From: Streptomyces gelaticus
GTDB lineage: Bacteria; Actinomycetota; Actinomycetes; Streptomycetales; Streptomycetaceae
DNA length: 64,000 nt
Reading direction: 5' to 3'
Assembly: GCF_014649535.1 (NCBI RefSeq)
Contig: NZ_BMTF01000026.1
Location: forward strand, 1-64,000
A program made the position numbers and the translations under genes. Every line of letters begins with the position of its first letter. Within the stretch, counting starts at the first letter, position 1. Shown here one piece after another: positions 34,981 to 43,500 of the stretch. Below the pieces are notes generated by a model, which searched no databases, was not told where the DNA came from, and saw nothing but the letters and a program-made list of their open reading frames with translations.

Positions 34981-35700
34981 TTGGCCGTAGTTGTGCTCTG
35001 CGTGGAAGAGCCCATCGGAGTCGAAGAGCCCGTCGCAGTCGCCGAGGCCGCGGAGGTCCCCCGGCCGCGGGGCGAGCAACTGCTGGACGCAGCGGTGCGG
35101 TACGCGGAGGAGCGGCACTGGGACGTGTGCCCGGGCACCTGGCTGGAGGTGGTGGACGGTGCCGAGCGGTGCTCCTGCGGCGACACCGGCTGCGACGCTC
35201 CCGGTGCCCATCCCGCCGGGCCGGACTGGGCTGGCCGGGCGACCGGCAGCGGTGCCGCGGCCCGCCGGATGTGGTCGAGGCACCCGAAGGCGTCGATCCT
35301 GCTCCCCACCGGGCGCGCCTTCGACGCCATCGACGTACCGGAGTCGGCGGGATTCCTGGCGCTGGCCCGGATGGAGCGGATGGACCTGCGTCCGGGGCCC
35401 GTCACCCGCAGCCCCGACCGGCGGATGTTCTTCTTCGTGCTGCCGGGTGCGGCGGCCAAGTCGGACGGGCTGGTACGGAAGTTGGGCTGGCGGGCCGCCG
35501 CCGTCGATCTGGTCGCACGCGGCGACGGCCGGTACGTGACCGGTCCGCCGACCCGCGTCGGCGGGCGCGGAGCGGTGCAGTGGGCCCGCCGCCCGACCCC
35601 CGCCAACCGGTGGCTGCCGGACGCGGAGGAGCTCATCGGTCCGCTCGCCTACGCCTGCGCCAGGGCAGCCGCCGACGCACGTGCCCGCCCCTCGGCATAG
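34981..35700 (+). CDS. Bifunctional primase/polymerase N-terminal-domain protein
   Basis: The protein of about 239 residues matches the small Streptomyces proteins carrying only the prim-pol N-terminal domain: LLDAAVRYAEERHWDVCPGT, the Cys motif CSCGDTGCDAPGAHP, and a later DLVARGDGRYVTGPPTRVGG. Whether it retains polymerase activity is doubtful, as clear acidic catalytic residues are not obvious. The first codon at 34981 is TTG; GTG 34993 or GTG 35002 is more likely. It is followed 53 bp later by the ABC transporter pair. Confidence 0.7.
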   Translation: MAVVVLCVEEPIGVEEPVAVAEAAEVPRPRGEQLLDAAVRYAEERHWDVCPGTWLEVVDGAERCSCGDTGCDAPGAHPAGPDWAGRATGSGAAARRMWSRHPKASILLPTGRAFDAIDVPESAGFLALARMERMDLRPGPVTRSPDRRMFFFVLPGAAAKSDGLVRKLGWRAAAVDLVARGDGRYVTGPPTRVGGRGAVQWARRPTPANRWLPDAEELIGPLAYACARAAADARARPSA

Positions 35701-35753
35701 CACCCTTTCGTAGGGTGGTCCCGAAAAACGGGGACATCGAAAGGCAGTGCATC

Positions 35754-36581
35754 ATGCAGGACCGGGCAGAGACCGACAGAGCGGCGCGGGCGGGTGAGGC
35801 GGGCCGACCGGCCACGCCGCCGGCCGTGCGCGTACAGGGGCTGTGGAAGCGGTTCGGGCAGCAGACCGCGGTGGCCGGGATCGATCTGGAGCTGCCCGCG
35901 GGCAAGTTCATCGGTCTGGTCGGGCCCAACGGCGCCGGCAAGACCACCACGTTGTCGATGGTCACCGGGCTGCTCCGCCCGGACCAGGGGACCGTCGAGG
36001 TCGCCGGCCACGACGTGTGGCGCGACCCGGTCGAGGTGAAGAGCCGGATCGGCGTGCTCCCGGAGGGGTTGCGGCTCTTCGAGCGCCTCTCGGGGCGCGA
36101 ACTCCTCGCGTACACCGGCAGATTGCGCGGGCTGCCGGGCGCCGAGGTCGACAAACGGGCCACCCAGCTCCTGGACGTGCTCGATCTGGCGGGCGCCCAG
36201 CACAAGCTGGTCGTCGACTACTCGACCGGCATGCGGAAGAAGATCGGGCTGGCGGCCGCACTGCTGCACAACCCCGAAGTGCTGTTCCTGGACGAGCCGT
36301 TCGAGGGCGTCGACCCGGTCTCGGCGCAGACCATCCGCGAAGTCCTGGAGCGGTACACCCGCTCGGGAGCGACGGTCGTCTTCTCCAGCCATGTGATGGA
36401 GCTCGTCGAGTCCCTCTGCGACTGGGTGGCCGTCATGGCGGCCGGCTCGATCCGGGCCCAGGGCACCCTCGACCAGGTGCGCGGCGAGGCGTCCTCGTTG
36501 CAGAACGCCTTCCTCGAACTCGTCGGCGCGGGCTCCCGCACCGGCGGCGACTCCCTGGACTGGCTGGGCGGCAAGCGATGA
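35754..36581 (+). CDS. ABC transporter ATP-binding protein
   Basis: The 275-residue ATPase has Walker A GPNGAGKTTT, signature YSTGMRKKIGLAAALL, Walker B VLFLDEPFEGVD and the H-loop FSSHVMEL. This places it with ABC-2 type exporters. It drives transport through the permease encoded immediately downstream, whose ATG overlaps its stop (ATGA). The first 25 residues are an unconserved leader; AAGG lies about ten bases before ATG 35754. Confidence 0.9.
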   Translation: MQDRAETDRAARAGEAGRPATPPAVRVQGLWKRFGQQTAVAGIDLELPAGKFIGLVGPNGAGKTTTLSMVTGLLRPDQGTVEVAGHDVWRDPVEVKSRIGVLPEGLRLFERLSGRELLAYTGRLRGLPGAEVDKRATQLLDVLDLAGAQHKLVVDYSTGMRKKIGLAAALLHNPEVLFLDEPFEGVDPVSAQTIREVLERYTRSGATVVFSSHVMELVESLCDWVAVMAAGSIRAQGTLDQVRGEASSLQNAFLELVGAGSRTGGDSLDWLGGKR

Positions 36582-38224
36582 GCGTGCTCGACGCCCCGGT
36601 GGGGGCGGCGCCCGGACCGGCCGGCACCGGCGAGGGACTCGTCGGCGTCTTCGTACGGCTCAAGCTGACCCTGTTGCGCAACGGGCTGCGGCAGTCGGCC
36701 GGCCGGAGGGCCGCGTACATCACCTCCGTCGTCTTCGCCCTGCTGATCGCCGCGAGCCAGCTGCTCGGGCTGATCCTGATGCGTGGAAACGCCCATGCCG
36801 GTGCGCTCGTCGTCCTGCTGACCGGGGTGCTGGCGGTCGGCTGGACCGTGATGCCGCTGTTCTTCCCCAGCGGTGACGAGACCCTCGACCCGAGCCGTCT
36901 GGTGATGCTGCCGCTGCGGCCGCGCCCGCTGATCGCCGCGCTGCTGGCGGCGTCACTGGTCGGGATCGGCCCGCTGTTCACGCTCTGCCTGGCGGCCGGC
37001 TCGGTGGTCGCGGTGGCGCACGGGGCAGCCGGTGCGGTGTTCGCCGTGGTGGCCGCGCCGCTCACACTGCTGCTGTGCGTGGCGCTGACACGTGCCGTGG
37101 CCACGGCCAACACCCGGCTGCTGACCTCCCGCAAGGGCCGTGATCTCGCGGTGCTCAGCGGGCTCGTGATCGCGGTGGGCCTCCAGGTCGTCAACTTCGG
37201 TGCGCAGCGGATCGGCCAGGCGGGCGGGCTGGCCGCGCTCGAACCGGCCGCGGACGTGGTGCGCTGGCTGCCGCCCGCCTCGGCGGTCGGGGCGGTGGAC
37301 TCGGCGTCCCGGGGGGCGTACGGCCAGGCCCTCGTACAACTGCTGCTGTCCGTCGCGGCGCTGGTCGCGCTGCTGTGGCTGTGGCAGCGCAGCCTGGTGA
37401 AGCTGATGACCGCCCCGGACGGTTCGACCCTGGCCGCCGCCGGGCCGGGCCGCGAGAAGGCCGGCAAGGACGGCTCCAGGCTTTCCGCGCTGCTGCCCCA
37501 GGGGCGCACGGGACCGGTGATGGAGCGCAGTCTGCGGTACATCGCACGCGACCCGAAGACCAAGGCCGCCTGGGTCACGGCGCTGGCGATCGGGCTGATC
37601 GTGCCCGTCCTCAACGCGCTCCAGGGCACCGGCTCGATCTACTTCGCCTGCTTCGCCGCCTGGATGCTCGGCATCCAGATGTACAACCAGTTCGGGCAGG
37701 ACACCTCCGCGTTCTGGATGGTGGCGCTGACGATCTCCTCGCCCCGTGACGCCTACCTGGAACTGCGGGCGCGGGCCCTGGCGCTGCTGCTGATCACGCT
37801 GCCCTACACGGCCCTGGTGACGGTGGTGACCGCCGGGGTGCTCGGTGACTGGGGCGATCTGCCGGAGGCCATGGGGCTGTCGTTCGCCCTGCTGGGCGGG
37901 ATGCTGGCGACGGGCGCAATGGCGTCGGCGCACTTCCCGTACTCGATCCCGCAGGACGGGGCGTTCAAGAACGTGGCACCGGGGCAGGCCGGGCTCGCCT
38001 GGATCTCGATCTTCGGCGGCATGGTCTCGGCGGGGCTGCTCTGCGCACCCGTGATCGCGGTGACGATCTGGCTGCACCTCGCCGATCTGGAGCAGTGGCT
38101 GTGGCTGCTGCTGCCCGTGGGAGCGGCGTACGGGGCGCTGATCTCCTGGGCGGGGCTGCGGCTCGCCGCGCCCCGCACGGCGGACCGGCTCCCGGAGATC
38201 CTGACGGCGGTCAGCAAGGGCTGA
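36578..38224 (+). CDS. ABC transporter permease
   Basis: The 548-residue integral membrane protein has about 12 hydrophobic segments, for example AAYITSVVFALLIAASQLLG, LAVLSGLVIAVGLQVVNF and WLWLLLPVGAAYGALISWAG, with a cytoplasmic loop near 280-310. Its gene overlaps the ATPase gene, so the two form a half-size export system with one fused or dimeric permease. The cargo is unknown. The operon ends at a very strong hairpin. Confidence 0.87.
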   Translation: MSVLDAPVGAAPGPAGTGEGLVGVFVRLKLTLLRNGLRQSAGRRAAYITSVVFALLIAASQLLGLILMRGNAHAGALVVLLTGVLAVGWTVMPLFFPSGDETLDPSRLVMLPLRPRPLIAALLAASLVGIGPLFTLCLAAGSVVAVAHGAAGAVFAVVAAPLTLLLCVALTRAVATANTRLLTSRKGRDLAVLSGLVIAVGLQVVNFGAQRIGQAGGLAALEPAADVVRWLPPASAVGAVDSASRGAYGQALVQLLLSVAALVALLWLWQRSLVKLMTAPDGSTLAAAGPGREKAGKDGSRLSALLPQGRTGPVMERSLRYIARDPKTKAAWVTALAIGLIVPVLNALQGTGSIYFACFAAWMLGIQMYNQFGQDTSAFWMVALTISSPRDAYLELRARALALLLITLPYTALVTVVTAGVLGDWGDLPEAMGLSFALLGGMLATGAMASAHFPYSIPQDGAFKNVAPGQAGLAWISIFGGMVSAGLLCAPVIAVTIWLHLADLEQWLWLLLPVGAAYGALISWAGLRLAAPRTADRLPEILTAVSKG

Positions 38225-38234
38225 GGGCCTGCGC

Positions 38235-38267
38235 GGCGGTCCGGGGCCGGGCAGGCCCCGGACCGCC
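38235..38267. terminator. 14-bp perfect terminator hairpin
   Basis: Positions 38235-38248 pair perfectly with 38254-38267 around a 5-nt loop. The hairpin begins 10 bp after the permease stop and faces the convergent hydrolase gene, so it likely works in both directions. Confidence 0.7.
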
Positions 38268-38299
38268 GACGGCCCCGTCCGCGTCCTTCTTCCGCTCCG

Positions 38300-39193
38300 T
38301 CACGACGGGACGGGCTCGCGCTCGTTCCGGTGGTCCTCGGCGAACTGCTCCAGGAAGGGCTCGACCGCCGCGCGCCAGCCCTCGGGCTGGTCGTAGTGGA
38401 CGAGATGGCCGGCGTCGGCCACCTCCGCGTACTGCCCGCGCGGCAGCACGCGGACCATCTCCTGGGCCTCCGCCCGGCCCAGCTCGCCGTCGAGGCCGCG
38501 GAGGACCAGGGTGGGGCAACGGACCTGTGCCAGCTCCTCCCAGTGCGCGTCGAACACCCACGTCGCGCGGGACTGGAGCATCTGGCGGCGGGAGAAGACG
38601 GGGCGCCAGCCGTCGGCCCGCTCGGCCATCACCTCGGCGAAGAACTCGCCGCGGGCGGGGTTGGGCCGCTCCACCCGGGGGTCGTCCTCGCCGAACCACT
38701 TCCGTACGTCGGAGAGCGTCGCGAACGGCACCGGCCAGGTCTTGAACCAGTCCTCCCACTCGCGCTGCGAGGCCGCGCCGAGCGCGGAGGCCCGCATGTC
38801 GCAGATGACCAGGGCCCGGACCAGATCGGGGCGCTTCGCGGCGAGCTGCCAGGCCGTCAGTGCTCCCATCGAATGGCCGACGAGGGTGACGGGGGCGAGG
38901 CCCAGCTGCTCGATCGCCGCCTCGGCGTCGGCGACGTACGCGTCACGGGTGTACGGGCCTTCGGCCGGTTTGTCGCTGCGGCCGTGGCCTCGCTGGTCGA
39001 GGCCGACGGCGCGGTGACGCTCGGCGAGCCAGCGGGCGGTGGAGGCCCAGTGCGCGGCCCGGCCCATCAGTCCGTGGAGCAGTAAGACCCCGGGGGCGCG
39101 CTCGCCCTCCGCGCGCGCCTTGGGCGGGTCGGCGAACTCCCAGGCCGCGAGGCGTACGCCGCCGGTCCCGGTCACATCGATGCGCCGCACCAT
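38300..39193 (-). CDS. Alpha/beta hydrolase
   Basis: The 297-residue protein shows the alpha/beta hydrolase plan: oxyanion strand VLLLHGLMGRAAHW, nucleophile elbow GHSMGA, late Asp in TLVLRGLDGEL, and catalytic His in VADAGHLVHYD. The substrate is not evident; lipase, esterase or haloperoxidase-like members share this pattern. ATG 39193 is preferred over the upstream start. A LexA-box-like sequence lies about 80 bp upstream. Confidence 0.85.
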   Translation of the reverse strand: MVRRIDVTGTGGVRLAAWEFADPPKARAEGERAPGVLLLHGLMGRAAHWASTARWLAERHRAVGLDQRGHGRSDKPAEGPYTRDAYVADAEAAIEQLGLAPVTLVGHSMGALTAWQLAAKRPDLVRALVICDMRASALGAASQREWEDWFKTWPVPFATLSDVRKWFGEDDPRVERPNPARGEFFAEVMAERADGWRPVFSRRQMLQSRATWVFDAHWEELAQVRCPTLVLRGLDGELGRAEAQEMVRVLPRGQYAEVADAGHLVHYDQPEGWRAAVEPFLEQFAEDHRNEREPVPS

Positions 39194-39273
39194 ATGTCCT
39201 GGCACCCCCTTCTGGTCCTCGATCACCGCTTGATCCGCTGCTCGATCACCGCGTGGTCGCATCAGTCAGACTA

Positions 39274-39289
39274 TCGAACCTGTATTCGA
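39274..39289. promoter_or_regulatory. LexA/SOS-box-like site TCGAAC-CTGT-ATTCGA
   Basis: The sequence matches the actinobacterial SOS box (TCGAAC, four bases, GTTCGA) at 11 of 12 defined positions. It lies 81 bp upstream of the hydrolase start. Damage control of that gene would be new; the match alone is suggestive. Confidence 0.4.
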
Positions 39290-39451
39290 AAAGTGGCTTC
39301 TGCCACTCAACACCGCTCGTTCGAGTGACCGCCCCCAAGGATTGACCGCGGCGGCGGAGGGGAGACCTTCTCCGGGAGGCGGGCCACTCGGGGATGAGGG
39401 CCCGTGGGGACCGACCTCGAGAGCTCGGGGCTCCAGGTCGGAACAGGGGAG

Positions 39452-39490
39452 GACAGGCCCCGGCGCCGCACGGCGCCGGGGCCCTCTGTC
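39452..39490. terminator. Long GC hairpin
   Basis: Positions 39456-39468 pair with 39471-39483 (GGCCCCGGCGCCG against its complement) around a 2-nt loop, extended by GACAG/CTGTC after a 3-nt bulge. It could stop transcripts running from dmdR1 towards the hydrolase promoter. Confidence 0.5.
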
Positions 39491-39830
39491 TTCCGGGAAG
39501 CCGCCCGCGCCGGTACGCGACGACGGGGCGGGCGGCATCGGTTTCACGGGTGGAGGGAGCGATTCACGGACGGCCGGGACCGTGGCAGCCGCATTCCGAT
39601 CGACGCGCCGGACATGCCGGACGCGCCAGTACGACGGGCGCATTCACCTGCTCCCTCCCCGACCGCGCGGCCAGGCGGCCGACACTCTCAGGTATGCCTC
39701 AGCCACAGCCTGGCACGCGATCCGTCCGGGCGCTGCGGTTCCGAACGGAAAAAAAGGGAAAGCGGACGTCACACGCGAACACCGCGGCAGCGGTGGTCGG
39801 CCGAGCGGTGGTACGCGGAAGGCGAGGCGC

Positions 39831-40523
39831 TCAGCGTTTGCCCACGAACACGTGCGAGGCGACCTCGGCGCCCAGCTCCGCCGCCTCGCCGCTGCTGCCG
39901 ACCAGCACGCCGCCGGGCGACTGGGTCACGCTGACCACGGAGCCGGGCTGCACCCCCGCACGCCGCAGCGTGTACATCAGCTGGGCGTCCGTCTGGATCG
40001 GCTCACCGATCCGGCGCACGACCACCGTCTTGCCCTCGGCGCCCGGGTCGAGCTCCGACAGGCTCACCATGCCCTCGTCGAGGAAGGGATCGGCCTCGGC
40101 CTTCTCTCCCAGCTCCTCCAGGCCCGGGATCGGATTCCCGTACGGCGACTCCGTCGGATGGCGCAGCAGCTCCAGCACCCGCCGCTCCACGGCCTCGCTC
40201 ATCACATGCTCCCAGCGGCACGCCTCGGCGTGGACCTGCTCCCACTCCAGGCCGATCACATCGACGAGCAGGCACTCGGCCAGCCGGTGCTTGCGCATCA
40301 CACGCGTCGCCAGGCGGCGCCCCTCGTCGGTCAGCTCCAGATGCCGGTCGCCCGCGACCTGCACCAAGCCGTCACGCTCCATGCGCGCCACCGTCTGGCT
40401 GACCGTCGGACCGCTCTGGTCCAGCCGTTCCGCAATCCGGGCGCGCATGGGGACCACGCCTTCCTCTTCGAGTTCGAGGATGGTGCGGAGATACATCTCC
40501 GTGGTGTCGATCAGTCCGGACAT
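39831..40523 (-). CDS. dmdR1: DmdR1-type iron-dependent regulator (DtxR family)
   Basis: The 230-residue protein, the exact length of Streptomyces DmdR1, starts MSGLIDTTEMYLRTILELEE. It has the winged HTH (IAERLDQSGPTVSQTVARM), the metal-binding dimer domain (MRKHRLAECLLVDVIGLEWE, CRWEHVMSEAVERRVLELL) and a C-terminal SH3-like domain. With Fe2+ it represses siderophore genes at iron boxes. ATG 40523 gives the family start. A long plus-strand frame overlaps it, recalling the antiparallel adm gene reported for S. coelicolor. Confidence 0.93.
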   Translation of the reverse strand: MSGLIDTTEMYLRTILELEEEGVVPMRARIAERLDQSGPTVSQTVARMERDGLVQVAGDRHLELTDEGRRLATRVMRKHRLAECLLVDVIGLEWEQVHAEACRWEHVMSEAVERRVLELLRHPTESPYGNPIPGLEELGEKAEADPFLDEGMVSLSELDPGAEGKTVVVRRIGEPIQTDAQLMYTLRRAGVQPGSVVSVTQSPGGVLVGSSGEAAELGAEVASHVFVGKR

Positions 40524-40655
40524 TCGTGCCCCTCGATGCTGTGACAGGAAAACGTCGTAAGCGCTGCGCGCTGGCCCTGACCCAATTCTGACGCATACCA
40601 CCGACAACCGTGCCGCGCCGGCCGAACACCGTGCAGCGGAGCCGCAGGGGCGGTA

Positions 40656-40681
40656 TTGACAGGTCACTGGTCCAGACCGCA
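40656..40681 (+). promoter_or_regulatory. TTGACA -35 box followed by a DasR-like operator
   Basis: TTGACA at 40656-40661 is followed at 40666-40681 by ACTGGTCCAGACCGCA. This matches the core of the DasR-responsive element (ACTGGTCTAGACCAGT), 12 of 16 positions including GGTC and AGACC. It precedes the SIS-domain gene, suggesting control by N-acetylglucosamine metabolism. Confidence 0.6.
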
Positions 40682-40740
40682 ACGTGATCCGCGGCACGGA
40701 CACCCCTGAGTACCTCCTTCCGCCGGAAAGGGCCTCCTCG

Positions 40741-41496
40741 ATGAGCGACAGCAAGCTGGCCGGTCAGTTCTTCGACGCAGCGATCGGCCTGCTGGAGCGG
40801 GTACGCGACGAGGAGTCCGGCAACATCGCGGCCGCCGGTGCCGCGATCGCCGACACCGTCGCGGCGGGCGGCCGGCTCTTCGCCTTCGGCGCCGGTCACT
40901 CCTCGCTCGCCGCGCAGGACGTCGTGTACCGGGCGGGCGGCCTCGCCCTGATGAACCTGCTGACCGTACCGGGGACGGTCGGCGTCGACGTCATGCCCGC
41001 GACCCTCGGCTCCGCGCTGGAACGGGTCGACGGGCTGGCCGGCGCCGTGCTGGACTCCAGCCCCGCCGGGGCCGGCGACGTCCTCGTGATCATCTCGCTC
41101 TCCGGGCGCAACGCGCTCCCGGTGGAGATGGCGCAGAACGCCCGGGCGCTCGGCCTGAAGGTCATCGGCGTGACGTCGGTGGCGTACGCGGAAGGCACCC
41201 GCTCCCGGCACTCCTCGGGCGGCTTCCTGCGGGACCACTGCGACATCGTGCTCGACAGCAAGATCGCCATCGGTGACGCGGAGCTGACCCTCGACGGGAT
41301 CGAGGCCCCGTTCGCCCCCGCGTCGACGGTGGTCACCAGCGCCCTGATGCAGGCGATGATGGCCGCCGCTGCGGAGCAGCTCGTGGAGCGGGGCGTGGAG
41401 CCGCCGCTGCTGCGGTCGGGGAACGTCGACGGCGGCCACGAGTGGAACGGGCGCGTGATGACGGAGTACCAGGACCGGATCTTCTACCGGCAGTGA
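40741..41496 (+). CDS. SIS-domain sugar-phosphate-binding protein
   Basis: The 251-residue protein has one SIS domain: GGRLFAFGAGHSSLAAQDVV, GDVLVIISLSGRNALPVEMA with the Ser-rich phosphosugar loop, and a C-terminal helix. Such proteins isomerise or bind aminosugar phosphates. The DasR-like site upstream fits a role in N-acetylglucosamine or related amino-sugar use. ATG 40741 is used. It is divergent from dmdR1 in a conserved Streptomyces arrangement. Confidence 0.85.
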   Translation: MSDSKLAGQFFDAAIGLLERVRDEESGNIAAAGAAIADTVAAGGRLFAFGAGHSSLAAQDVVYRAGGLALMNLLTVPGTVGVDVMPATLGSALERVDGLAGAVLDSSPAGAGDVLVIISLSGRNALPVEMAQNARALGLKVIGVTSVAYAEGTRSRHSSGGFLRDHCDIVLDSKIAIGDAELTLDGIEAPFAPASTVVTSALMQAMMAAAAEQLVERGVEPPLLRSGNVDGGHEWNGRVMTEYQDRIFYRQ

Positions 41497-41530
41497 AGTG
41501 GTGACGGGCGACGGCCCGAAAAACGCACCG

Positions 41531-42889
41531 TCACCTCGTCGGCGCCAGCACCTGCGCCAGGTCCACCGCTGCGGCCACCCGCACCGCCACACTCTCCGCG
41601 TACGCCGCGTCGGGGCGCTCGAAGGCCGTGCGGTGGGCCGAGCGCAGGAAGGTCACCACGCCCAGCGTGCGCCCCCTGCTCCGCAGCACCACGCACAGCG
41701 CGTGCACACAGTCGCCCGGCCACTGCCGCTCCGCCGCCCACACCCCGGCCCCGGGCCCGGCCCCCGCACTGGCCCGCACCGACCCCGTCCGGTCCATCGC
41801 CTGGAGCGCGGGGTGCCCCGCCACGTACCGCAGCGGAATGGAGCCGCCCGCCACCGGCAGGCACGGCCCCGGCTCGCCGGACGGTGTCGCCGCCACCCGC
41901 ACCAGCCGCTCCCCCGCCACCAGGTCGACCAGCGCATGGTCCGCGAAACCCGCGAGCGCGTAGTCCAGATAGGACGTCGCCGCCTCCATCGGGTCCTCGC
42001 ACTCGGACGCCGACCGCGAGGCCCGGTGCAGCTGGTTCGACCGGAACCTCATCCGGTCCGCCTCCTGCGCCGCCAGCTTCTCGGCCGTCACGTCCTGGAA
42101 CAGCCAGCCGACCCCCAGCGGGACCCGCTCCTCGGCGAGCGGCGACGTCAGCCGCAGAAAACCACTGCGCCAGCAGCGCCGCCGCTTCCCCTCAGCCGTC
42201 CGCAGCGTCACCCACAGCTCGACGGGCGCCGGTGGTGCGCCCTCGGCGAGCACATGCTGCAACGCGCCCTCCAGATCCTCGACGCCCTGCACGATCAGCT
42301 CCCCCAGCGGGCGCCCCAGCAGTGTCGTACGGCCTCCGCCCAGCGCCCGCGCCGCGTACGCGTTCACGACCGTCGGCCGCAGATCCGCGTCGACCAGCAC
42401 CACACCCCAGGACGCGTCCTCGAACAGCGCCCCGCTCAGCGCGATCGACCGCTCCAGACCGATCTGCGTGTGCACCTCGCTGAACGCGCAGTACACCCCG
42501 GCCGGTCTGCCGTCCGCGCCCCGGACCCCGGCCGACTGGGTCCGCACCAGCACCCGCCCGCCGTCCTTGCGCAGCAGCGCGAACTCAAGGACCCGGCGGC
42601 CCGGCCCGTCCATGGCCGCCATCAGCCGCCCCTGCACCTCCCCCGCGTCCGCCGGCCGCACCGCCCACCCGTCGAACCCGGGCCGCCCCACGGCCTCCTC
42701 GGCGGACCAGCCCAGAATCCGCTCGGCCTCGCGGTTCCAGTGGGTGATCGTGCCGTTCGCGTCGAACGCGCAGAGCGCGGCGTCCATCCCGTCGAGCAGC
42801 GCGGCGAGCAACTCGGCCCCGGGCCCCGCCTTCGGGCCCTCGTCGGGTCCGAGCGCCTCGGTCGTTCCACTGCTCTTGGACGCACTCAT
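41531..42889 (-). CDS. PAS/GAF sensory protein
   Basis: The 452-residue protein has two PAS domains (residues 27-145 with ALCAFDANGTITHWNREAER and GWSAEEAVGRP; about 150-265 with DASWGVVLVDADLRPTVVNA) and a C-terminal GAF-like domain (PLRYVAGHPALQAMDRTGSV, HALCVVLRSRGRTLGVVTFL). It lacks a kinase, GGDEF or phosphatase output domain, so it probably works as a partner of another protein. ATG 42889 has GGGGGG upstream. Signal unknown. Confidence 0.8.
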   Translation of the reverse strand: MSASKSSGTTEALGPDEGPKAGPGAELLAALLDGMDAALCAFDANGTITHWNREAERILGWSAEEAVGRPGFDGWAVRPADAGEVQGRLMAAMDGPGRRVLEFALLRKDGGRVLVRTQSAGVRGADGRPAGVYCAFSEVHTQIGLERSIALSGALFEDASWGVVLVDADLRPTVVNAYAARALGGGRTTLLGRPLGELIVQGVEDLEGALQHVLAEGAPPAPVELWVTLRTAEGKRRRCWRSGFLRLTSPLAEERVPLGVGWLFQDVTAEKLAAQEADRMRFRSNQLHRASRSASECEDPMEAATSYLDYALAGFADHALVDLVAGERLVRVAATPSGEPGPCLPVAGGSIPLRYVAGHPALQAMDRTGSVRASAGAGPGAGVWAAERQWPGDCVHALCVVLRSRGRTLGVVTFLRSAHRTAFERPDAAYAESVAVRVAAAVDLAQVLAPTR

Positions 42890-43130
42890 CCCGTACCCCC
42901 CCGCAGGACGCATCCGGCATTTCCGCACGTCAGACCATTGAACTCGAAGGTGACTCAGCACACACCGACTTCCCGGAAATCGGCTCCCCTCCCCGTGCAA
43001 GAACCTGCCGACTAACACATCGAACGATCGCGCATTCGATCTCCGCCGAAAGATCACACATCTGTGCGGTGACACCGGCGCGTCGAACAACTCCGACGCA
43101 GACACGGCTAGCGTCCCTGACCAACACGCG
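42890..43130. other. Gap between the PAS gene and the iscB locus
   Basis: No gene is seen. The PAS promoter must lie here, and the left boundary of the IscB-bearing insertion, with the guide portion of its RNA, may fall in it. No obvious inverted repeats or target duplication could be identified by eye. Confidence 0.4.
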
Positions 43131-43500
43131 AAAGGAGATCACTCGCTCCCGCTCCCTCCCCGCGAGGCGAGCCGAGTGAACAGCCCCAGTCATCGCCATC
43201 ACCGATCAAAGGCAGGTGCCCTTGATGACTACGTTTCCCGCAGGCGAGCAGACCCACCGAGCTGTGCTTCCTCAGCAGCCCGCACTGGAATCCGCGAGAG
43301 CAGACACCCCTGGGAGCAGGGACGAAACGGCTCACGGACATCCCGCCCCCGCGCGGGACACCGGCAGGGAACATGGGCGAGGGGAGACCGACGGACGCGG
43401 CACCGGACACCGTCGGCGTCACGCCGAAAAGGCAGCGAACAGGGACGGTGACGTCCCTCCACAGCACATCACCCACCACGGCGGAACAGGCTCGGGCAGG
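43131..43500 (+). ncRNA. Candidate omega RNA upstream of and overlapping iscB
   Basis: IscB nucleases use an RNA encoded directly 5' of their gene. Here that region has clear hairpins: TCACTCG/CGAGTGA at 43139-43179, TCCCGC/GCGGGA at 43341-43358, CGGCG/CGCCG at 43414-43426, and AGGGACG-GTGA-CGTCCCT at 43441-43458 with a GNRA tetraloop. They end just before the first conserved IscB residue (codon at 43501). Third-base bias is weak here compared with the body of iscB. The exact ends are not known. Confidence 0.4.

Larger units (their letters stand above)
39194..39830. other. 637-bp gap between hydrolase and dmdR1
   Basis: No protein gene is supported here. The gap holds the hydrolase promoter region with a LexA-box-like site (39274-39289), a large hairpin (39452-39490) and sequence with mixed codon bias. 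An antisense frame of dmdR1 begins in it on the plus strand. Confidence 0.6.
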
